Shown piece after piece: positions 23,050-36,102 of a stretch of 64,000 nucleotides of DNA (positions are counted from its first letter, which is position 1; each line of letters begins with the position of its first letter). The DNA comes from Astrocystis sublimbata (Eukaryota; Ascomycota; Sordariomycetes; Xylariales; Xylariaceae). Under the pieces are notes generated by a model that saw only the letters and a list, made by a program, of their open reading frames with translations, was not told the DNA's origin and did not search any database. Location of the stretch: contig JAJNNY010000002.1 in the NCBI GenBank assembly GCA_022453515.1, positions 558,001-622,000 of the forward strand, read 5' to 3'. The position numbers and the translations under genes are program-made.

Positions 23050-26000
23050 TGTCCGGACACGGCACGATGTCGTTGCTGTAAAATGCCAGGCGCAACCCTT
23101 GAGCCGAAGATCGCAAGCGCCCCCCAGCTTCGTTTGTACCTCCAACTGAAATTTTGGTACGGTCCGGACAAAGAAAGTCCGGGTACCTACATGGGTATCG
23201 CCGCACCTAGAGGTGCCTTTCCGTGATGTGCCCATCAGAGGGCTCGGTGTAGGTAGCGTGTAGGGACTTTCCTAGGTGCATTATCCCTAGCCGTATGCGA
23301 CAATTGAATATAACCTTGAAGTACCTAGGTACCCTTTAAAATACGGGAAGGACTCTCTGTCGCTCCTCCGCCAAAGAAAGAATGACTCGTATATACTAGA
23401 TATTGTTTGTTACATGATGTTTAGAATTTGATGGTCTGTAAATTACATATTACTCAAGACGCGATTAAACGCAATGCTGGTCAGAGGCTGGTATAAACAT
23501 TTCATATATTCTTCACTCTGCCCATGTGCCTCGTCCTCCTAGTTTTGCAATGTCTGAACACACCTAGCCGATATCATTCATAGCGCTCAAACTATGGCTT
23601 GACCTCATTACACTCAGCTATGTGCAAGACGAAGAATTCTCAACCTAATCTCTGGTTTAAAATGGTCTACATTGAGGTACTGGTGCCACAACATCACAAA
23701 AAGGGGCAGCGATCTGGACTACCCTGAGTAACTAATTACCTAGGTACCTAGTTATGCAGAGAGCCTGGAGGTTTCAAGTCATTAGCTACTATAAGATGTC
23801 TACCTAGTGGTTTGTCCGTATGTGTCAAATACCTTGTCAGGTATTTATAGAGCTCAGTACCTTGGTAGAGGATAGATATCATATGTGTCTTGATGCCCTC
23901 CACGACAAGCCCCCAGGGGACGGCTTTCGTCGTTGACATTACCCCAGATGCTCCAGATGGTGTTGTAGTTCATTTCTATAAGAGCTAATTATTCTGTGTC
24001 GATTGAAATGGGTCGTAGACATGATTACAGCTATCAATCCACACAGCTCAGGTGCTATATTGGTTCCTCAACGAAATAGTTAACCAGTGCAAGTATGGAA
24101 GATCGTATCGAGGTTCTATTCAGTAAGTGAGGGACTAACATAGTCATATTACCATAAACTGCTTCGAACTAAGCAATGCCGACAAAGCCCCTTAAAACAC
24201 CATTTGGGTATCTATTGTAGTCTAGTGGAATGAATGTGACTGGTATGCTATGATTGTATTATGTTATGACGCGTCGTATTTGTTGCTGTTCCAAGAATCC
24301 CGCCATGTCCAAGACCTGGATTGTTATGTCGTTGTTGAAACCTGTGGTCCCTTCATTGTATCTTGAGAACTAGACAAAGCTCTGGTGCTTACTTGATAAT
24401 TACCGCATAATGAAAGAAAATCAGCTAGCGAGAACTTATCTGCAAGAATTCAAGCTAGTTATCTTCATCCCATAATCCCATGAGGCGAACGTTGCGTGAC
24501 GATAGGATATAGGGCATAGGCTATAGGCTATTATGTGTGCCGTTACCACCATGATGCTTATCGTGTATCTCACCACACCTTTCATATCTGTACCTAGGTA
24601 CTCTCTATAGGATGTCTAGCTTGTGTTTGCGGACCCTGCCAGTATCAGATAGGTCTATGCAGTCCGCCCTCGAGCGTTCCTATTCGCTTGAGCATGGCTT
24701 CCTCCTCCCGTCACTCCGTGGCTGACGATATCCTAATGAGTGCAAATCAAAACGGCTTGAGGCTCTGTACATCACAACGACTTTTCTCCGCCGTAGTAAG
24801 CCGTTCTAGACTATCATCCGTTCCCTTGCCCTAGAAAGTGGTGAAAGAACCGCGTCGGCGGCGAGCCCAGAGAAATATTTTACGGCACAAAGAACAAGTC
24901 ATGTGGCATTAATGATAGGCGAGCTTCCCTCGTTGTCACCTATGCATACCGCCTCCGTTATGCGTTTCCACCGCGCCGTTAAGTATAACAGGAGAACACT
25001 CAATACGAGCCCAGGCTGGACTCGTGTCTGAAATTTTCCCCCACTTCTAAAACTAGTCAGTATATGAAAACATAAGAACTAGAAGAGGAGATCGAGACGC
25101 CAGGTGGTGAATGAGGAGGAAATAAGACTTCCGGTATAATTAACGGCGTGGCGGGAACAATGTGAGATTGAGTCCTTTGATCCGGGTCCTGGATCTTAAT
25201 CAAAATAATCATTGTCTTAAAGATGTCATTCGTGGTTGGATCTTAAGGACAGATGGATGGAGACGAAGCTTAGATGTCAAGAAACCGAAACAGTAATAAG
25301 TTATTTAGGATAGTATATTCGCCGCCCAAGGCTACTGGAATCCAAGCAGAATGAGTTAGCCCATCGGTCAGTCTATAGAGGGCATTCAAACCATCACAAT
25401 CATTGGCAAGCCTGCATAGCGGCCAGATGTAAAGGCTTCTGGTGCGGCTGATGACCATCTACAAAGTCGTAATTAGAGACTCCAAAAGAAGAAGCCATAA
25501 TAGAGATTGCTTTCTTTGCAGTATAGTCTTGGAGCTAACATAGCTTTCCATCAATGGTCGTAGCTCTATGACTCTCAGCATAACTGCAAACTCCTCGATA
25601 CACGAACTATCTGTTAATAGTCTTCATTGATACCAAAAAAGGCATGTTTCATTATTCGAGTCTGGCGTTACCTTTTTAGCATGCAAACCATATGATACCA
25701 GGGCCGACTCCTACAACATGGGACGGATACCTTGAGACACCGTCTGTAAGTAGGAGTATGCGCTACATACGCCATCTCAATGCATCAAACCACACGGTGG
25801 AAAGGAAACATTCCACAGGGTACTTCAGAGACAGCCAGGTGACCTGCAGATTAAGTTGGGTCGGCAGGGTTTGCAAACTCTGGATGGTATCCCAGTGCAT
25901 ACAGTATTTACATTCTTGCTGTAGAGTAATGAAGAATTACGGGTCCACTATCGACATAAGTCAATACATTTACGTATCCGATTTCGCCCGGGGCTCGCCA

Positions 26001-29000
26001 GCATGCTCCCAGTGCCCGAATACAACATTACTGCTGCTCTACCGCATGTATTGACCCCTTTTGTCGATACTAAGTATCGTTACTTGCCTTCTTGGTGAGA
26101 TCGCCAAGATAAATCAACTCATGTCGTCCAATAATTAGTTCCACTTTTGCTCGCGGGAGTTTCTCTTCCGCCTGTCTAGGAAGGAAGTCCGACAGTACAT
26201 GCGCCTTCTATCGAAACTCAGCTACATTTAAAATTGACGATCGAGCTAACACCCTCGATGCCTAACGAAGAGCCATGTTTCTTAAGTCTTCTGAAACAAA
26301 GAAAGGGGATGCGATATTGGACATGTTGGAGCATAATTATGTTATATGCGAAGCAGACTATTACGGCACAGCAAAATGTCTTCATCAGACCAACCCTCGC
26401 ATCCTCGTTAGTATGGTTTCATTCAAAGAAGTGGGATTTTTCCAAGCGATGGCGGCTGGCGTACACAGAAGTGGGTGGTGTACCCACGTTCGGATCTAGA
26501 TGTGTCGTACCTCAGTTGCAAATACTGTTTCTGTTCTGTTTCCCAGGGCTTAAAGCTGAGGTTTCAGACAGCTGAGTTGGTCAGCACTTCAGACAAAACC
26601 AGAATCTCTAGCGAGAGGATGACTTTGCATCCAATAGAGTCTCTCGTTTCGATTTGGATTCTCCCAGCCTCTTTCCAGGCCATATGCTGTCCCTGGTGAT
26701 CAATGCGTATCACCAAAGGTGGACGGCATTTAGTATCGGCATATTTCGTGTTCTCTAGGATTTCTACGAACATGTTAGCTGCACATTAGTCTCTACTGAG
26801 GCGGCGACGCCTTTCCTCTTTTAACACTGTAAGGTATTGGCTATTGTTAGTGTCAGTATCGGCGCACTCATTCTAGGATAGGGCGAAACGTGGGCAGATC
26901 CTATCTACAGTGTTTCCGGCAATGGCAGAGCAGGAAAAGGACCATGTGTGCACCTGAAGACATAACAAACAGTCCAAGCACTTACCTAGACTATTACGTC
27001 TAGTCAACCGTAATAGTCTAAACTGCACGTCCAGCCTTGGATCACCAATTTCACAGGAGCTGAGTCCTTGAAGATCTGGTGTTCACGCAGTGTTAGTACG
27101 ACTGGTCCTACCCGCTTCGAAATCTATCCTGTCGGTATGTTTCCGAGATAGCCTGCGCTTCGTTACATCACACTACCCAATAGCGTGCTGAACGGTAGAC
27201 ATTGGATAGTGGCGAGAACCATCATCATTAATCACAACAGCCTTACACACAAAGCTCAACATTACGAAGCTTTGATGTTTCTAGTCATGGAAGCGCCGAT
27301 GCTTCTGGTACTGTACGCCATTAGATACACTAGTAAAACTAAACTGAACTGAATCGTGTGAAAGAGAAACGAAAATGAATTCTGCTGTATCGTTGTTGTT
27401 GGGGCCATGACTCGAGACGAGCAGGGGTATGGCACCGAACAGGCAGCCATGCAGGACATCATAACATGCCTATTGACGAATTCAATAAGCATGCATGACG
27501 GACGATGTTACTCAAGGTCATTTGATCAAGCCGTGGACAACATCAAAGTGCGGGTTTTTTACTGCTCTCTTCACACTCTTTCCTCCCAGAAATCGACTTG
27601 ACACGTAAAGCCTTTTCTATATCTTTTCCCATTTCGACTTGGCACCACTGTCACGAATATGGACATTTGGACCTTCGATTTGGATAGTTCGGATGGTCAT
27701 CGAACACGTTCGACGATCACTCCCACTGCGCGTTTTCACTTCCCACTGTGCCACGCATGAGAGTGTCTGATTATCAGAGCAACTAACTATCGGTGACCGA
27801 GACATAGGGTTGAACACAACTAGCAGATCGCAGTAGGCGAGGTAGGCTAGAATCTTCGACCAGTAGAATGACGATACCAAGTGCGCATGGACATATGTGA
27901 TGATTGCTTATCTCCAGCAATTTTACAGTATCTGCCATCCAGCCTGTCCAGCGGCTTGATTGTGACCATCACGTCAACATCGTACAGAGACATTTCTCTC
28001 GCAAGCACTGCATCGCCAAAAAAAAAATTAGTCTAGTAGCATATGGCAGAATAATCGGTATCGCGGCTCATCATGCCCAACGAACATGTGCATGACTGGA
28101 GTCTTTCTTCGGCTTGCCGAAACCGGAAATCCTTGCCATCGACTTGTGTTGTACAGTGTATTAGTAAACAACCCTGAGCGTCACAACACCATGTGCCGAT
28201 GGATTGTTTCGGAGGAACATGCTCCTGCACGAATCGTTACACATGGAAAGATTTGTGACGGCGGCAATCTTGACTAAAAATCGTACCTCTCTACCTAGGT
28301 ACCCTCTCGAACCAGTCACGCCAGCCACTCACTCTCTTTCGCTTGATAAATGCTACGAATCTTGAACCAGTTTGGTTGTACGTACCGGGGCAGGGGAGTA
28401 ATTAATTCGGCGGTATCGGTACTTTTTTTTCTCGCCTCATATTCAGTAGACAACGTCTAGACGTACTGGCATGGCATAAGTCAGAGAGTGGTTTCTGTGC
28501 AATACAGTCGTACTTGGCGATCAAAAGCAGATATTGCCGAGTCCGGGTCATGGACAACGCTCCTCTCTACTCAGTACATGTGTTTGTAGCGTTGTTTTTA
28601 GTGTGCCTTTACGCGACTGCATCCGCGGTGAGCTAGTCGGGTTGTCGGGTAGGCATGAGGAGAATCGTGTATGTAAGAATGGGACATGTGACCATGCCAT
28701 GGCACGTTTGGCGACGATGATTTTCTGTGCGATGAGGTGGCATCAGCATTTGATAGGACAGGTTAAGAAGGCAATCTCGGTGCAAGCTCGGCCACGACAA
28801 ATCCCGGGAATGATGCAAGAATCTGAAGACTTTGACCGCCAGACTGTGGCCACGCTAGCGCCTGAGGAAGGCTAGTCCCGAAGAGGCAGTGCTACCCTGC
28901 GCTAATACTATCTCGCGGCCTGGTCTGCTTGACACCTGGGCAGATCCGGCCTGCAGGGCTTGCAGGTCACACAGCCAGTCATGAGCGATAGCTCCGGGCT

Positions 29001-32000
29001 AACGTCTGTCTTGGTACGGCCCCATCCATGCAAGCAAGGTACTTGCACTCAGACCTCAATGACGCATGCTGGTTTACTGCTACCTCCATGCAACTTGCCG
29101 CATACTACCTAACATAATGTTAATAAATATTCAGGGACGCTACATCGTACCGTCTGGTGCGATTAGGACAAGAATAGATGCAGCGGGCGGATGTCATTAT
29201 GTAACATCCAGGCCAGGCAGGCAAAAGTATCCAAGTAACCCTATTCTACTTACGGGTCCTGCTTTGTTCGAGTTAGCTCATAAAAATGATTTGCGTCAGG
29301 ATTTGGTAGGCGCTGCAATAGCAGCAGGTCAGACCTGATCATGATATATACGAGCTTACTAATCCTCGGCCGAGTTTTATCTTGAAAATACATACATACC
29401 TCCTCGCTTCTCCGTGCACACGTTGTAGCCGTACCTACATATGAAGTACCTAGTCAAGATTCAACACCAAGTACACGACACCTCGGGTAATCCGTACCTA
29501 AGGCAGTGAGTCCTACGGCTCCTATTTTGATAGGTAATTTCACATTTGGTGGTTTACATACAACCTTGACAACAGGACAAAATAGGTGTTCATTACGTGT
29601 CGCCGAGCCGACGCAAATCATATCTACCACACAACATCTAAACATGCTGTACAGGCTGCGTATGCGTAGTATCTCTACGAAGGTTGTTATGCGCATGTTA
29701 CCTACATGTAGCTAGGTAGTAGAATGTGCCTCATGCGCTCTGCGTAGCGTGCATATGTCGAGACGGCTAAGCCACTCGTGGCATGTGGACATCTCAAGCA
29801 ACTCGGTACACTGCAGCAGCTGCATGTAGATAGTTGGAATGGCGAATACTGATGCTATTTATTACGCAGAGCACGATGGGAGGAACCCATACCCATGATG
29901 TGACGATGTAGGTAGCACGTCGCCGGTTATCGCACTCATTCAATTGAATTCGTGCCAAAGTGAAATGCATATATTTGTTGATTCCCATTCAATCGGCCAT
30001 TGCATTTGGTCTTGGTTAAACTTAAACTTAACACTGTTGCAATTAAGCATACAGCATGCGACACCTGGTTGACGGTCGTCCGAGAACTCAATTCCTACCT
30101 AGTACCCTGATGCATCTATCCTTCTTCACTTGCTTCCTGAATACTACTTATAAACTTGAAAGCGAAGCCCTCGGACACTCGGATGCTTTGGATCTACTTG
30201 TATTGCCAGTGCAATGAGATTGATTGCATCGATTGCATCGCTGCATTCTCGACTATTCCTGGTATATTGCTGGCTGAGGCAATGCTGAGGTTGTCGCGTG
30301 TGCGGGAAGCCGTGTGCGCTGTCGATTGTCGACGTGCTTGGTCGAAGCTTCAGCGACGTTCAAGATTTCAGCCTCATCCAGGCTCCATTGTAAAAGGTTG
30401 GTGATGGGCCTTGCCAATTGAGGGTCTCCAGGTTACACAGAATGGGGCCGTCGAGAAAGCCTTCTGCCTTGTTGGTGCATCTTCATCCGATTGATACGAT
30501 GCCGATATAATTAGGCGGAAGCCCACCTTTTGCCCACATTTGCCCACCTTTAGGAGGCTGAAAGTACCGTGTCCACTCAAAGTCTCGCAAAGCCGCCCTT
30601 GGTGGGTTTGCCCATTGGCGCTGACAATTATACTCTACATATCTAGATGGATGTGCGACTGCGAGGTTGTGATGATGGATCTCTACATGTACCTACCTTC
30701 TGTATGTACATATGCGTGCCGGCCCAGGTCTGCTTTCTTCACCCCAGCCTCCCTTACCCAAACGCGGCCCGTATTGCTGCACGCAGGAGAGCGGCACCGC
30801 CAATTGCGGCACATCCCATTTAGCATGAGGTAATGTACATCTAAGTATGGAAGGTACTCACCCTAGCTGTCTGCCAGCACCGCAAACACTGTGTACAAAT
30901 GGATCGTACCCTCGAAGTACCTGGCTGGCAACCTTGGAACCCAGCTGTGCGAGTAAGGAAGAGTAAGTAAGTTAGGTACATACCTATAGTACGTATGTGC
31001 CGCCTCCACTTGCCTTCTCTATCCAGTATCGGCCCGCCAGCAAAAGTAGTTCAACTTAGCCGATCGCGTAGTGCCTTTGCATCTCTTCCGCTCGCCCACA
31101 GCCCAACCTGCCGTGCCTGGCGCCCTGGCTCGCCCGGCTCGCCTGGTTCGATGTTGAGCTTCGTACCGTATGAGTAAACGCAGGCAACTGCGGACGGACG
31201 GAAACTGCACTTCATGGGTATGCGATAGGTATTTCCTGCTGCTGCACCCAGGGTCAATGACATGGTGGTGCGTGTGCGAGGCATTCGTTGCAACGACTGA
31301 TGTAGTATCTTGCGAAGGAATAGCCACGAAACATAGCACTGTTCTCACGAGACCAGACAATATCTACCATGTCACGCACCCCAAGACAATTAATTGGTGG
31401 ACAAGAGTGAGCTTATGACGCTTGTGGTACGGTAGTTGGACAGTCTGAGGAGGATCCCTGTATTATAATGCACCAGCTTTCGGAACCAAACCTGTAACCT
31501 TTTTATTTAAGGCCATTGCCTTCGTAGGATGCCATTGTCCGTTTTCGCCTGCCTCCTAGGCGTGCATTGACGTGACAAGAGTTATTCCCCAAATTCCCTT
31601 GGAAAGACATGATATTATGACATGCCAATGTCTCTGCTTCGGAATCACCAATCCTCGAGTTAAACTCATGAGCGTCCATCGAATTCACACACACATCCCT
31701 CCTATTAGTTTACCTAATTCTCTAGCGGGTTCGCCAATCTGGTTTACTATATTGCACGTTTCAGTATTGGTCAAATTTCAAATCAATACCAATGACGGGT
31801 TTAGCGGTTTAGCATGAGAACTATATTGGAAATTCTTCAACTTTCACTAAGTGGATGTAAGATAAAACGGAAGGATACGCTTGGTGTACTCGTAATGTCA
31901 TGACTTCGCAGCTCGCTATTGAAGGATTGTAATGATACTACGTGTAGATCGGGCCGGTTGATATCATAATCAAACCCCCATTTTACGTAAACTCAAACAC

Positions 32001-34130
32001 TTTCAAAAGAAGTCGAGTTGGAGAGCTAGGGTAGGTAGAAAGTTTGATACCCAAAGACCACATTTTAAAAGCTGTTTCTCGAACCTGGTTCCTTCCCGAG
32101 ATGCACGTTTCTCTTGCCGATAGTAATTGTAACAAACAAGTCATGGTTCAATCGCAACGTTGCGGACTCGACCGATCATCACCAGCGTGTCAATTTTACC
32201 ATACGGCCCAGACCAGCATTCACTGAGCTAAATTGTTTAAATTATTGTCGTATATGCGACTTGATATCCTATACACGAATTAATTGATGCTATACTACTA
32301 CCTAGGCTGCAGTCAGTTGAATTCTAACCAACGTTATCAGATCTTTCAACGTCCCATAAAAGCTTGATCAACCCACCGGCTAACCCACCCAAGACCCAGA
32401 AAAGTAAACCTGGTCCATCTCCATTCGCACGTGCCGTAGTGTGTATGTAGGTATTTAGTTCCATCGAGCGTTGCAATTATGGGCAGGTGAGGATTGAAAC
32501 CCAGGATGCATTCAGTAGGGCCTTAGCAGAATCCCACTTCCCGCCCTACATAAATAGTACTACAAACGCAGTCTTTCCCCTGGCTTGATAGTAAGAAGAC
32601 GTTTCTGTTCACCATGCCTAACAACATACTCGAAGTTTTTACTATTTCACCTTACATGCAATATGACGTATTTGGTCAAAGAAAGCTTGCTTCCACTAAC
32701 CTAGCTTCACCGTCTCGAGGGCAATTATATTGAGGGTCCACTGGGTGTGTGACAAGAACAACATGATGACAGTTAACAGTCAACAGGTATTGACCTTAAA
32801 CATGTCGTCAAGGTGTATCAATGCTACGTGCAATGAATGTTTAATTGCCATGCTCTGTAACGTTAGCAACCATGATGCAGGAAGAATCAGGAACACCCAA
32901 CACTGCCCAATTAAGCGGAATTTCATGTTGAAACACTCACTCAACAATGAACCATTATCGATATAGGTATTTTCTTACTTGTACAAAGTATGATGATTGA
33001 AAATACCACTTGTGGAACGATCAAGTGTATCACTAGGGAACACATGGCGGCCACAGCGGCCATCAACTAACTATCAAACTGCATCGATACCGAGTTACGA
33101 GATATTCACAGAAATAATGTAACACACAGTGAATCTGTTATGGACATACAGTCGTTGTCCGTAGATTTGCCAGTGTAGTTAATCGCAGAGTAACTACATC
33201 AGGCCTTGTCCAATCATACGATAACCGTTGTGTTGTAGTTTTTATATTTCACGATGTTATGAAACCTGACAAGAAGGATTGATTGATGATAATACTGAAG
33301 CTCTGTTACTGAGGATTGGTCGCCTCGCCCCGCAGAAGGATAATAGCCCGGCCAATTTTCCCACATCCATGTGCCGTGATTCCGTGATAGGCAAAGCATC
33401 GCTTGCCATCAATCAGCTAAGATTATGCAGGTCTGCAGGGGACTCAAACTGATTTTCTGCAATTCAATAGGTACTTGCAATGGAACTATTATAGATAGTC
33501 TGGTACCGAACAAATATCAGTAACAACTTCCACGGTGCCGTTAACCGCCTCCTCTCCCATGTTGTCACACCGTTGTTTCCAGTCTAAGATGTTATACCCT
33601 TTGGTATAGAGCTCACCTGTCTTTCGTTCAGTGAATACCTAGTACATATACATATTGCTGTTGATTAAACTTGCATATCCAATTGCGGTATTCATGGGTA
33701 CATTAGTTCATATCGGCCAGTACATTGCTTGAGTAACAGCGATTACTACGTTAAAAGCAACTATAGTAGATGTAGGCAATAAAGATCATCTGGCCATGAT
33801 GAACTTGAACTCGAACGGGCTGGGTAGGTAGGTATGTATAGGTACCCACGAGCCACTTCCTGCCCAAGTACTTGCCTATAGCAGGTAGCCGGGTAGCCAT
33901 ATTGAATTAACTGCTAACCGCTGCCACTAGTTCCCAGATATCTGCGCCGGGCACTTCATACAGTGCCTCGCTGACTGTGTATGGTAGCATGCAATGAGCA
34001 GTACTGGTCTAGGTACCTTCTGGTAGATTGAGGTACCTGCTTATCATGCCTGGGTGGTGGCGCGCGCCTTGACTTTCCCGCCGTCAACCTGGGGGGTACC
34101 GTACTTGACCAAGGTTCCCCGACTCGCGCT
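23050..34130. other. 11-kb gene desert, probable decayed repeat DNA
   Basis: No open frame on either strand resembles a known protein, and none exceeds about 120 codons. The sequence is AT-richer than the gene blocks, with many TA steps and stop codons, and is dotted with ACCTAGGTA palindromes (for example near 23323, 23739, 24594, 28292). The longest frames (25692-26054, 26234-26575, 28534-28875) were inspected and not recognised. A RIP-degraded transposon region is the most economical reading, but I could not find terminal repeats or reverse transcriptase, transposase or integrase motifs. Small intron-split genes or non-coding RNAs could be missed. Confidence 0.45.
26987..27020. repeat. Perfect 12-bp inverted repeat
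   Basis: TAGACTATTACG at 26987-26998 and its exact complement CGTAATAGTCTA at 27009-27020 are separated by ten bases. It could form a hairpin, but there is no gene nearby to regulate. Confidence 0.75.
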
Positions 34131-36102
34131 TCGCCTTCGTGTCAATCAATTGGACGTGTCTACAAGCAGGTGATTGTTTAATCGCAGGCGTTCCTGTACT
34201 GCCGCTTCCCTCATATCTTGCTCGTGTCCCTCTCTTTGTTTTTCTCTTTCCTCCCACTCTTCCTCTCTTCTCCCTTTGCCCGTTCCTCCCTACCCTTCGT
34301 GCATTGTTGATTCACCGCTACGGCTGCGATTGGTGTGTTCTTCCGTTGCGTTGTTGTTGCTGTTGTTCGTTTTCCGTCGCGCATCCCGGTTATAGCTGGA
34401 GACCTTGAAAACGCTCGCCAACAAATTGTCCCCACGTGTGCAGCCTTTCTGAGGGGCGCGGTTCAGAAATTTGTGGTACAGCGCCGTTTGTGGGTGTGGA
34501 TTCCTGGGCCTGAATGTGAGTTTTGTTGTTGATTCCATATTACCTATGCCCCGTTTTCATTCTGCCACTACCAGGCGAGCCAGGCGAGCCAGGCAAGCTT
34601 TTATTTTTATTCCTCGCCTTCTATGGCTTTATTCTCAGCCTTTGCCCCTTCCGGCTACCCTGATTTATCTCCGAAGTGCTCCGAGGTCCCTCGTCCCTTC
34701 CTTCGCAGCCCCATGACCACCTGCTAGCACTCCGCAGCCAGCAACCACACTGCCCTGCTGCCTTGTTCGAGGGCCCTCTGGCAGAGCATGCCTGCTGGCG
34801 GCAACTGCGAAACAGATAGTTCCTTGTCCCCGTTTCCCTAGGCTCGTTACATCTGCGTCGCATTCAAATCCCAGCGTTAAGGCGTACTCGGTACTTGTGT
34901 CCAACCTTGCAGCAACCCTCGGATCCACAAAACCCGCCTCCCGCCTTGGACCGCAAACCTTGGGCTTCCCTTCACCTCACAATTCCCGCGCTCCCTAACC
35001 TCCCACTTTTTTTTTCCTCCCAAGCTCCACCCACCCTCTACCGCCTTTCTCTTCTCGCTCGCCCACTTGCGAGTATAGATACACTACACACACCCACTTT
35101 CTGTAGCGGGCCACACCCACTTTTACTAGCTTTCACTTGCATTCTGATGCATGCATCAGCATCTCGACGAGTTACCGTCATCTGCACCGTCCATCCTCGT
35201 CAGCATCCACTTGTTCGCCGTGTCGATTGTTAGACCAATCCACAAGACGTGAGAACTGTTGTTGCTCGGCACTCCAGTATCCACTTTTGCACGCGCGCTG
35301 CGCTTGTCCAGCGATCGGTGTACTTGGGAATACAATTCTACCTCCGTTACGTCTCTGACTAGAGGGCCCACAGAACGCATGTTGAGCGTCGAGTGAACAG
35401 CAAGCCAGCACAGCAGGGGAAAAAAATCTGACTTTTTTGAGACAAATTAAGCGGAAGAAAAAATATCCTGCTCTCCTACCTGCACTCTCCTGCTCTGCAC
35501 CAGTTCAAATAAGAAGTTGGCTCACCTCACCGCACACCTCGAGGAACGGGGCTCTCTTTCTCCACATTACAAACATCAGTCCCCATCAGTCCCATCGTGT
35601 TAATTGGACCTCACGGAACTACTTCTGCTCATCCAAGCCTCCATCTGGTCCCCAATTCTACCCCAATTCAGACCGTTCCCCTCATCACATCGTTGTCCGT
35701 CAAACTTTCTTCCTCCCTGACATCGGAACTTTGTTGTTGTTGCTGCCAGCCTCCACTTGCACCGTCCGATATCGTGCTGGAGACAGTAGTGCGCTGCCAT
35801 CGTTCAGTCTAAGGTGTGGAGGATATCGGGACTCTGGGTCATCAGTTCCAACTTTCCGGGATTCGCTATACAAAAAAAGAAACCGAATATTCGACGCGTC
35901 GTTTGTTAACCTATTGTGCCCCTCAGTGTATCCACCCTAGCCACGCGCATTCGTTCCGGCAGGACGCGTGATCTCGAGAGGGATTACACTGAAATCTCGA
36001 ACCCAGTTTCCTGTTGTAATTGATAGCATCATCAAGACTTGCTAGCTCTCAAGCAGTCCCTGGTGTCATCCGTCGCAACGCCCGTTTCTCATTTCCGAGG
36101 AC
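34131..36102 (+). promoter_or_regulatory. Long pyrimidine-rich promoter/leader of the C2H2 transcription factor gene
   Basis: About 2 kb of C/T-rich + strand precede the ATG at 36103, with many TCCTC, CCCAC and TTTCTC runs. This is the usual look of a long fungal 5' leader of a regulator gene. Many short upstream ATGs are present, including a 167-codon open frame at 35437-35940 that is low-complexity and unlike any family. The transcription start and any leader introns cannot be placed from sequence alone. A repeated GGCGAGCCAGGCGAGCCAGG stretch lies at 34573-34592. Confidence 0.5.

Noticed and set aside
25270..25458. 62-codon minus-strand frame considered as a heterokaryon-incompatibility or transposase fragment
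   Set aside because: No HET-domain motif or catalytic triad could be identified.
25692..26575. Possible decayed gene at 25.7-26.6 kb
   Set aside because: Frames of 113-120 codons overlap in this AT-rich block but no motif is recognisable and no splice-consistent extension was found.
35437..35940. 167-codon open frame in the transcription factor leader
   Set aside because: Ser/Pro/Cys low-complexity translation of pyrimidine-rich DNA, with no family resemblance; treated as a possible upstream frame only.
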